A stretch of 64,000 nucleotides of DNA from Apoderus coryli (Eukaryota; Arthropoda; Insecta; Coleoptera; Attelabidae): the NCBI GenBank assembly GCA_911728435.2, contig OU452198.1, positions 35,803,902 to 35,867,901 of the forward strand, given 5' to 3'. The notes under the pieces are model-generated. The model had not been told where the DNA came from, searched no databases, and was given only the letters and a program-made list of their open reading frames with translations. The stretch's first letter is position 1. Every line of letters begins with the position of its first letter. This document shows positions 47,701-59,700 of the stretch, piece by piece. The position numbers were made by a program, and so were the translations under genes.

Positions 47701-50700
47701 CATTAATTAGTAACGACAGGTGCTATAAAATATAGGGTGTGCAATTTAAAATAAGAAAGTTATTTAAATAAATATGATTGATAAGAATAATAAAACATTG
47801 TGACCACCCTGTAAAATATTTACAATTGGACTATACACCGACCTAATGTATGAATGAACGCACAGAATGTTTTTAAAAATGACCAGATTTTTTGCAAAAA
47901 GCAGTATTAGTATATTATTTCCATGGATTTTACATAACATGGCCGACTCTTAAAATCAGCTCTTGTCAAGCAAATGCTAAAAAATTCGACGTAAGAACTG
48001 GAAAATCCGTCTATAACATCCTCACAGGTGATGAATCATTGATGTTTTTGAATGAGCGAGAAACCAACCAACAATCTACTGTATGGGTATTCCAAGATAA
48101 ACCGTATCTCACAAATGTATTCCTATAAGAAGATAGGAACAGTTCAAGCTGAATGAATATAGCAGGTAATTTGTTAGCTTTTTATTATATGTCTGATTAA
48201 AAAACTAATTTTTGAAGAAAAAATGTACGACACTGTCAATAATAATAGCCATTATTTTTAAATGGGCGAAATCTAGCAAAGGCCATTCTCACTATCATGG
48301 TAACGGGTGTAAATATGTTCTTTATACCAATACTTGCGTGTTTGGTATCTGAAGAACTAGAAATTGCAAAAGAACGAAAATCAAAATATTTGTCAAATCT
48401 AAGTTATTACCCTTAAAGTAAAATGCTTACCGTCTTCTAATGGAAGCTCAACATTTAATTCAAATTTCTTGCACTCCAACATCGCGTTTTTTTCCTCAAT
48501 TACCTAAAACATTATTTGTATAACATACTTAACAAAAGCTGCACCAAACATATTTAAATGAGATGAATTTGATACGAAGGAACTCTGAATCAAACAAGTT
48601 TCTTTAATAATACGATATTACTTCAATAGCCAGACATGTTTCGTTAGCAAACATCATCAGTGGCGAACAATAATTATAGAGAACACAGTTTTGTGTAACA
48701 AATAACCATAATACAGAAATTGTATTATATTAGTGCAATAAAGACTGGTAGAGCTGGAAGAGGATGTGCTGAACATGGTTGAAGAAAAATCCAGTTACTT
48801 CTCGAAAAGTTGCTGAGGTTTGGAATGTAAGTAATAGTACTGTTTGGCGCATTCTTAAAGACAATTTGTTATATCCATACCACATCCAACGCGTTCAAGC
48901 ACTGATTCTTGCTGATTTTCCTCCACGTATGGCATTCTGTCAATATGGCTTTTGCACAAAATTGTTGAAATTCCTCAACTAATGATGTGGATTTTGTTTA
49001 CTGATGAAACCAGTTTTTCAAGAAATGCAATAGGGAATATTCACCCATTTATGGTGTGATGAAAATCCAAGCGCAAGCGATAGTGGAAGATTATTTTCAA
49101 CATTAGTTCTCGTAGAACGTTTGGATTGGAATTGTGGGTGAATCCTTAGGACCCGTATTTTTCCCAGGAAGCCTTATCAGAGAGGTATATCGCGACTTTC
49201 TGGAACACACGCTTCCTGGATTTCTGGCAATAAGAAATGCAATGCGGTTTATACACGATGGTGCACCAGTGCATTTTAGTCGGGTCGCTCGTGAGTTTCT
49301 AACAGAAACGTAAGGAAATCGCTGGAATGGCCAAGGTGGATCTCATCCTTCCTGTGGAAAATGTGGTGGACCGAAGAAATCGCATTATTGCTGGGTGTAA
49401 TCCAATTAGAAACGACCCTGATATTTTTGAGACAGTTCGCCAGTCAATGAGGAGAAGATTGGTTTCAACAGTTTTTGTAATTTTTTGTATTAGGTATAAT
49501 TTTCTATATTTGTTTATTTTTATCTTGCCTAGAAATGTTATGTTATTTTTAGTTGAATTATTATATATATATACAGGGTGTTAGTATATAAGTGCGACAA
49601 ACTTCAGGGGGTATTTCTGCATGAAAAAATAGTGACAGTTTGCTATATAAACATATGTCCGCAAATGCTACGTTTTCTGAGATACGGGCTGTTAAAGTTA
49701 TTCTTAAAAACTGAAGATATATTAATTGCTCTGAAACCGGTAAAGATATGCAAATAAAATTTAGTGAGTTTTAAGAGGTAGTTATTGCGCATTTTTTTGG
49801 CGAGCAATTAAGAATTTTATGTTCATCAGTGGCGCGCATACGGGTAATGATCTGAATATTTTTAAAGAAAAAAATGGTTTTCAAATAAAAAATCATTTTG
49901 CAATTTCTCGTTCAATTTGTAATAAAAAATCTTTCTTGCTTTTTTATTGTAGGGGGCATCGTCTTTGTGCAAAAAAATAAAACATCTTACCCCATATTTT
50001 TCATTTCTATAATACATTATCAAGAACTATCTAATACAATAAACATTAAACCAAAACAATAAGAGAAAATAACACTAATAATAAAGAAACGCTAATTTGA
50101 CATTTCGTTGAAATATTCGTATTTAACAGAATGTTGACAGTAGCCTACTAACGTCGCGTCGCCGCGAGATGTTTTATTTTCTTATACAAATGCCCCCTAC
50201 GATAAAAAAACAAGAGATATTTTTTATCACAAATTGAACGAGGAATTCCAAAATGATTTTTAATTTGAAAAATTCCAGTGGCATACCTTTTTTTTTCTTC
50301 AAAAAAATTGAGATCATTGCCCATATGCGCGCCACTGATGAAGGTAAAATTCTTAAGTGCATGTCAAAAAATGCGCAATAACTACCTCGTAAAACCCGCT
50401 AAATTTCATGTGCGTATCTCCACCGGTTGCAGAGCAATCAATAAATCTTCAGTTTTTCAGAAAAACTTTAACTGTATCTCAGCAGAAAATTAAGCATTTG
50501 CGGACATGTGTTTATATAGCAAACTGTCATTATTTTTCATGCAGAATTAGCTCCTGAAGTTTGTCGCACTTATTTACTAACACTCTGTATATAATAATCT
50601 GCTTATGTTGAAAAATGTTGCCACGTCTTTTTGAAACAGCCTGTATATTTAATGAATAATGATCATCAAAGTCACTTTGTGGAAAATAATTTAATTTTTT

Positions 50701-53700
50701 AAGAAATATTAGGTCATCTTAATCACAATGATTATTTATTAGGTTTTACTTTCCCGCACAGTGAAAGTAATGTGAATGCGCAAAAAAATTCTGAGATAAA
50801 GACGGATATAACCATTTTGATTAAGACCATATCCAGATGTATGTGTGTCTGTCTGAATGTATTCTTCCACGATAGCGCCCAAACGCTTTAACTAATTGAG
50901 CTAAATTTTGGTATATGCGATTGGGAGAGTCCTAGGATGAACCCATTAGTTTTTGGTTGAAATCGCTTAAGCCCTGTGATAGAGGTGGACACAATCGCAA
51001 AATTTTCAGATAGCAGTAGGATGATACATCATTTTAAAGCATTTTTTAACTGGTTTACAGCGAGAGGTCCCTCAATTTGAACCATGGAAATATACACAAT
51101 CGAGCAAAGCGTTAAAGTTACTCAGGCTTATTATGAAAATGGGCGTTAAAATCAAAATGCATATCGTAAACTTCGTGATTTTTTCGGTCAATTTAATAGT
51201 CCAAATGTGCGTACAATCGGAAAAATCGTGCAAAAATTTGAGCAAACCGGGTCTGTAGGAGATGTGAAAACACCAGTGCATGCACGTACAGCTCGTACTG
51301 CAGAAAATATTGCTGCTGTTCGCGATAGTGTGGCTGAAGAGCCGTCCACCTCAACTCGTCGTCGTGCCCAACAATTGCACCTGTCACGCTCGTCTTTGAT
51401 GAACATTATGCATAAAGACTTGCATTTACACTCTTACACGGTGCAATTGACTCAAGAACTAAAGCCTCTTGGCCATTCCAAACGTCGTCAATGGTCAGAA
51501 TGGTGGCAAGAAATGGCAAACGTGGATGATCAATTTTCGAAAAAAATCATCTTCAGTGATGAGGCACATTTTCACCTCAGTGGATTCGTCAATAAGCAGA
51601 ATTGCCGCATTTGGGCCAATGATAATCCAAGACTGATTGTCGAAAAACCAATGCACCCACAAAGAGTGACTGTTTGGTGAGGTTTATGGGCTGGCGGTAT
51701 TTTTTCCAAAATGAGGCCGGTCAGGCAGTTACTGTGAATGGTGTTCGCTATCGTGAGATGATAACGAACTTTTTATGGCCCGAATTGGAAGATATTGATG
51801 TGGACAATATGTGGTTTCAACAGGACGGTGCCACTTGCCACACAGCTATTTGCGCGACAAATTCAATGACCGTGTTATCTCACGTGGTGGCGATGCCAAT
51901 TGGCCGCCAAGATCATGTAATTTGACACCGTTGGACTTCGTTCTTTGGGGTTATTTGAAAGAAAAGATGTACGTCGATAAGCCAGCAACAATTCAAGAGC
52001 TAATGGATGAGATAATTCGGCACATTAACGGCATAGAATTATGCCTCAGCGTCATCGAAAATTTGGACCATTGGATGGAGGTGTGCCGCCGAGGTCGGGG
52101 CGGCCATTTGGCCGATATTTTGTTCCATACATAATTGAACTATACCAATATTATCAGAATAAAAAGAAATGACAATAATTTCCTAAATAATTTGTGTTTT
52201 ATTCAAAATCAACATCGGTCCTTAAAATTTAACCACCCGTTATTATAACATGTGTTGAGGTGCTTATTAAGAAATATTTCAAATTGAGTTATTTTAATTT
52301 TAGCAAATAGCCTGTGTTTTCCGTCAATGGCGTACGAAAACAGATGCTGTGCTGACGAAGCATATCTGACTACTGAAGAAACCTCGTATTATTAAAGATA
52401 TTTTGTGTAAGAGACTTTTTTGACTCAGATTTGCTTAATTGAGCACTCCGCTATAATTTGGACTACTTTTTTCATGAATTTGTAATTGTGGGACTTTTGT
52501 TTGGATACAAAATCGCCACCGAGTAGGTAACATATTGTTAATAAAAACAAACATGGTATCAAAAAAAATCGGTTGTCACCCCAAAACTTTCCAAGAAAGG
52601 TATAATATAATATAAAATTATATAACCTGGGTAACGAAAGAGATCCCCTTTTCTAGATATTCGAATTTTTAAGATTTTATTGGGAAAGTGTCACCTTGAA
52701 GTTGAATATTTATAATATTTTTTAATTTGGTCTCGTTTTGAAGATTTTTTGGTGTTTACGTACAAGAAATCTGGTAATTACTGGAGACAACTATTTTATC
52801 TGTTTGGATAGCTAAAAACACGTAGATAGATATTTTTTCAATAATCTATACCAAAAAATGTATGTGAATATTTTTGACAAACGAACGTCGATTTAAATAA
52901 AAGTGTTGTTAATATTATTTTATATTTAATGTAGATTTAAAGGTTTACCGCTCAGTAATTACCAAATTTATTGCACTTTAAATTTTACTTTTAATTAAGT
53001 GTATTATTTGAATTTGAATATCTCGAAAACGGTCCACTTTGGACCAGGGTACTATGCAGGGTGTTTCAGAAAGACATGGCCAAAATTTGTGAGTGAATTG
53101 GGGACATCTAATCATGAAAAAAACCTAAATTGTAATTTTTCGAAAAGTATTTATTTACAAAGATACAGGGTGTTAAAGATGACTGCTTTTTTTGAAATAT
53201 TTTCAAACATGAATTAACCAAATGTAGCATATTTATTCACCTAGTGATAAAAAAAGAAGTATTCCTTTTTTATGTAGAAAACTTTACTTTATCACATTTT
53301 TGACACAAAATGAATGAATATCACAAGAAAAAAAAGTTAGGTTATAATTAAGGCAAGGGTCCCCCCCGTTTACCCGCCTATGGTCATCCTTTTTTATTCA
53401 ATTTCATGTCAGTTTACGACATTTAACTAGGTGAATAAATATGCTACATTTGGTTAATTCATTTTTACTCGTTTCGAAAATATTTCAAAAAAATCGTTGT
53501 CAGGCAGTCATCTTTAACACCCTGTATCTTTGTAAATAAGGACTTTCTGAAAAATTACAATTTAGGTTTTTTTCATGAGTAGATGTCCCCAACTCGCTCA
53601 CAAATGTTGGCCATGTCTTTCTGAAACACCCTGCATAGTCAAATTGGCTTCTTATGACGCCTGCTATCACGTCCTGAAATATTCAGGTCTACTTACAAGT

Positions 53701-56700
53701 AACCCTGTATATAGGACGAGAAATTTATTTTACTCCGGTAAACTTTTAAACGCAAAGTTCTCGAGAACTACTTATATGAAGGTAAATTTCAAAAGTATGC
53801 TATTGCTGTAAAGAGCATAAAAAGTGCTTTCAAACGATGTATCAGTCGACCCTTATTGCTATTTAAGAATTTGCTATTTTGGAATTTGTCTGCACCACTA
53901 TCACAGGGTTAAGGCGATTTTAACCAAAAGCTAATGGGTTTAGGCGCTATCGTTGAAGAATACATACAGACGCAGACTCGGGAAAGTAACTATCATAAAG
54001 GACAAGCTGTATACAGTATTACTGTACCTCATGTACCTACCTTGTCAATAATATTGTTTAATACATTGATTTTGTCATGCAATTTCTTTTGATTTCCAGA
54101 ATATTTCCAAACAAAGGCATTCCTCTGCCACACATGGAATATTCTTATAAAAGTAAGATGCATCATCCTACAAAACATATTTATTGTAATCTATTAGTAC
54201 TACACTTCTATTAATCTTATCCCGACATCTGACATAGGGGTATGATATACCCAATAGCCCGCAAAATACGCGGCATATTTTAAATATCCCTCCAATCGAC
54301 TACAGCACCTCAGTACCTTCAAGTTAAACCCTCTGCTGTAGACAGCCGTACAGACGCCAGTAATTAAGTAATATTCGTTGAAGCCACATCAACTAAGAGT
54401 TTTTTGGTGTTTTGTTAACCCCACGTGTTGGAACAGGGTCAATTACCAACATACCTATAGACGCATCCTTGCGGTACGCCTAAACCGCTGACGCAACAAC
54501 ACTCATTCTTATTAAGTAATTTAGAAAAATATTTTTTTATTTTACTTACGCATCAAAATCTGCCGCCAAACATGAACAATTTTTAACATCATCCAATTTA
54601 ATGCCCATTAAAGTTTCTAAAAAATTAAATAAATTGACAAACTCAACAATACAAATCCCGAAAAATTAGGAACAATATTCACATTTTGCTGGAATATAAG
54701 GGAATTGCGCTTGGGATGGCATTTTTAGCGAAAACAATTTAAATTTGGCAACTCTGTGTCTTAATTTATATGCACTTGGACATATAGTTACATATTATAT
54801 GTGTTGTTGACTTCGAGCTGCTGCAATTTGCTAATGTAGAAGTCTTCAATCCTACAAGATAGTACACAAATAACTCCAAAGAAATCATGTATTTCAGGGC
54901 GAGATCGCATATAATCGACAGTTTATGATGGCATGGCATGGTAGGCCGTCTCACCCTGAAGTATACCATGTCACCCACAATTAATACATCCAATTAATTT
55001 TTTACAGATTTTCGAAAAAATACGTGCAAATGTCAGAGCGACAAAGTTGGAGTGAGGAAAATATGGTACAAGCACTTAACACAATTAAAAATAAAAAAAT
55101 TGGATGGTTTTTGGCATCGAAAACATTTATTTTACCGCAGATAACGTTAAGAAGCCGTGCTAGAAATGATCGCATATCCAACAAAGGTAACTTAGGAGGA
55201 CATGTTGGAAAATTAATATAGGTGGGTTATTTTTTTGACAAACAACGTTAACGTTAGATATTTGAAGGCTTGTTATGAAATTGCGATGAAAAGAGGATTC
55301 CAAATAGGTTTTTAAAGGATAATTTTTTACTAAATATAGTAACCAATCAAATTACTTAATTTTAAGTCATGTATCAAATTTCATCCAATCACCTCTGGAT
55401 TACAGCAATAGTACCCTAGATGTGGTGTTTTCAGTTTGGTGTTTTATTTTATTAAAAATTAATTAAACGTCAAACTGACAACTGGTTTAAAAATGTCGCG
55501 AAGATTTGGTATTGCATCTAACGATGCAATTAATGATATTGTATCTAATAATATACCAAAAAATAAAATCAAATCAAAAAAATATGTATGGAAAATATTT
55601 CTCGAGTTTTGTGCGACCAGAGAATACGAACTGAATGCTGAAACGAGTTTGCATAATTTGGCTAATATATTGAAAGATTATGCGGTAAATATGAGAAAAG
55701 CTGACGGAACTGAATATAAAGAAGCAACTGTAAAAAGAATACTACGAGTAGGCTACTCCAGGAAAAATACTTCAATGACTTCAAAATTGTATTCGACCCG
55801 TTTACCAGTGTGATATTCAAAAATGCGCGAGATGCAAGAAATGCAAAACGTAAGAGATTACAGTAGGATACAAACAAACGAAAATGCAGTTCATCAAATT
55901 TGAATTCAAGTGATTTGGCTAGAATCGTTGGATTATGGGATGAATGTACACCAGAAGGTTTACAAAAAAAAATTTACCATATTGTAGCTGCTTGGCGAGG
56001 TGGTGAACCAGCTGATTGCCTTATAGATTATTTCACGATTGAGAAAAATAATGATGGAACACCAACCAACAGAATTGAATACAATCCAATATTCAGTAAA
56101 ACATGACAAGGAGGATCGAAAAGTTGTACAAATAGTAAGTGGCTTGTTCCAAATATTGCAAACGAAACTGCATGCCCTGTTCGATTATTCCATAAATTAT
56201 TGTCCAAAAGAACGCCATAGTGAAATAATCAACATCATGCGAGGAATTCCTTCAACAGTGGAAATTAACAATCCGTCAACTTCAGCAAACTCCAATTTAA
56301 CATTTACCAATTGTACTTTTCAGAACTGTAGATTTAAATAAAAATGAATAATCTAATAATCTATGACAAAATTATCTCGGTATTATCAAGACCCTAGGGG
56401 TATTACTACGGAAAAGAAAATGGCAGGCTTGGATTGGCTGAAGGGACTCTTCAAACGAAATCCTTCGATTTCGCTTCGCTCACCACAGGCAACATCAGCT
56501 GCAAGAGCCCGTGCGTTTCTCACAGTTCAGATAAGGAAGCATTTTGATAGTCGTGAGAAAGTGACACATGAACACAAATTGTCTCTAAAGGTAGAACGAA
56601 AGTTGTTATTCTAACAAGCTGCGGAGAGAGACCAACACCTTACAGTTGTATGCTGCTTCAACGCCATTGGAACTTACGGACCACTTGTCCTATGATTTCC

Positions 56701-59700
56701 AAGGAAGTACCTACATGAAAAACGAATTTATCCAGTTTGGGCTTTGGGTTTAGCACAAAAAACGGGGTGGATGACAGGAGAAACTTTTCTGAAATATATA
56801 AAACATTTTGTAAAGTATGTCAAGCCACCTGTTACAAGTAAAGTACTCATTTTCTTAGACGGACACAGTAGCAACAAAATATTGAAGCTCTGACCTATTA
56901 TATGCAAAAGACAACAGCATTGTCTCGTATTTTGTTTCCCTCTTCATTCCACAGGGAGCAACCTTTAGACTTTTGTTTTTTAGACCCCCCTCTTTGGCTT
57001 ATGTTTAATATTGGCAGAACGGTGACACATTTTCATATCCATTGTATTCTGAAAGGAACCTACAATGAAGTTGCAACAATAGAAAATGCTGTAAACTCAT
57101 TTTCAAAAAGGAGTTTGCTAAGCCGCAGTCGTCAGTCTCTAGTAGTGAAATAAAGTATGGTTGTCCACATCCTAAGGTAGATGATTCTCAGCCGTCAAGG
57201 TCTGTATAAAAAAATATTAGTTCACGAAGTCCTGCTCACTGCTGAAAGTCTAAAATGAATATACGTCTTTTTGTATGTAACTCTATTAACAATTCGACAT
57301 AGTATATCCACAATATTCCGGCACTAATAACCTGAATTATCCTGTATGATTTCGCTTTAACTTACCAAAAAGTACAAACAAATTGAGTTGGACCATGTCG
57401 TTATAAATATTAAGTGGTTTGCCACACTTCTTCATCAGGTCATCACAACTTTTGAGGCTTACATTAGAAAAAATATCGACAAACGAATCCAACAGCTTTT
57501 GGTTAAATGATGGCGTAATGATTTTTCTATGGCGCCTCCAAGTCGGAACTAAAAATATATTATTAATTTGCAATTGCTCAATTATCATTAATTTTTTCAT
57601 GGAGGCTGATCTAAATATAATAATATACAGGGTGTTCTATATGGAATAGAAAATTCAAAAACTACCGAAAAATTGATTTTGTTTTTAATACTGACGAAGT
57701 AGAAACATACATTATTATGAACAATACGACTATATAGTGGCAAATCATGCCATTAACTGCAAACAAAATTGTTTTCATGAATCGTATGAATTCGTACTTA
57801 CCCCGGGCAGACAAAAGTCCTTCACCAATGGACTCGGTTATGTATTCGTAATGCACATCCTTTTCTAAAACTTTGGAACTTGTCATTATTTTCTCCAAAT
57901 GTAATGGGTTCAATGAAGAATAAATCAAACGATTTACAAACCAAATTTTTGTTAAGCCATTGTGTGATCCGAATATTTTTTGCAAACGATCAAGAATATC
58001 TGCAATGAGAACCATGACGGTATAGGGTGAATCAAGACTAATTTTGACAATAAGCTTAGATGGGTAGTTTTTAAAAAATGCTCGTTTTTTTCTGATATTC
58101 ATGTTCTCTCATGTATCCCTCAGGGTTCACATCTGGAACCTCTATTGTTTAATTTGTTCGTGAATGTTATTGTCAAATGTTTCATTATCCCAGCCTTTAC
58201 ACCCAGCCCTCAATACAGATAATTTACTAAAAGAAGTATTTGAAGAACGATTATTTCACGAAATAGACCTGATAACAGAGCCATCTCGTTCGATAGAATT
58301 GACGCCATTAGATGATTTTATCTGGGGCCTGACTGGCTGAGTCAGGCCAGAGAATGATTTCTCTGCTACGGCACTCTTGGTGAGCCGTACTGCCTGTAGC
58401 CACAACAGTGCGACAATTAAATGCACGGCTTTGATCTTGTTATACGTCGCACCAGAGGGCCTCCATCTCATGCCGTTAAGCGTCGAACCCACCCCAGCAA
58501 CAGATTGCAGCAGTACTGGAGTCTCCAATCGTCGTAGATACTATGCCATTGGGTTAGACTTCAGCTACTGTCAGGGTCGTGTGATTGCTGATGTGCAGCA
58601 GCATTCTCACGTTAAAAAATCTCACGCATAGGCGTATTCCCAACTAACAATTTAACTTTTTTAATTGCTGTAAGAACATTTATAAAATATATTTTATAAA
58701 ACACCCATTGTTTTATAAACATTTTCACAACGTTCTTACGCGCCTTATAAACACGAAAAAGGCGCAGATTTATAAAACAAATCGACTCTTTAACGGTTCT
58801 ATAAATGTTGCTTGTTGCTATTATACAATAGTTTTTAGAACGTTTATAAATATTTAATAAATATCAAATAAAACTGTTATAAACATATTTTATAAATCTT
58901 TTATAAGAGCCTCAATTTCAACATTTTTGCTCTCAGCGGCAACAGTTAAAGGATAAAAACGTTTTTTTAAAATACCTTTTTATACAAAATTATTTTATAA
59001 TTATTATGCATTGTTGTTGGTACACATTAATAAAATCTGAACAATGATGGAGGTAAAAATAACATAAAACGCTATAATACCCAATAATGAATAATAAAAT
59101 AAGTCAGATAAAATTCACCCATGAGCAGATTTGGCTGCGAAACAAAATTTACTGTTAAATATATTGTATATTATTATTAAAATTTTAATGCGCCTCGCGA
59201 ATTATGTAAATTAATGAATTTCGATATTATAAATTATATAAAATATTTTTTTTATTGTCACTTATTGTTGAAAATAATCTTTTGGGATATCCTTTATTAT
59301 ATAATGACTGATTCTGTATAGCTTATTAGCTAAGAAAATTTTACAAATTAGAAAAAATATTAATCTTAAAAGTTTGGTCAACATGGCTAACAATTTAAAG
59401 AAACCAAAAATGGCTTCTTCCTTATACGATGCACAAAATTATCTCAACCCAGACGAGTATGCTCTTTAGATAGCTATTATAAAATAATTGCAGAATTGTT
59501 TTATACAGGGGTGTATTCGTTAAAAAACATAAATCTCATAATATTTTAAGTGCATATAAAATTAATATTACCTGAAACCCCTTTGATAGCATAAGAATGA
59601 TGATATGATTCTTTTATATCTATGATATGGATACTAGTCAAAATATAAGTAGGTACCTATGTTTTATGTAAACTTGAAGACATTTTTAGAAACCAGTTAT

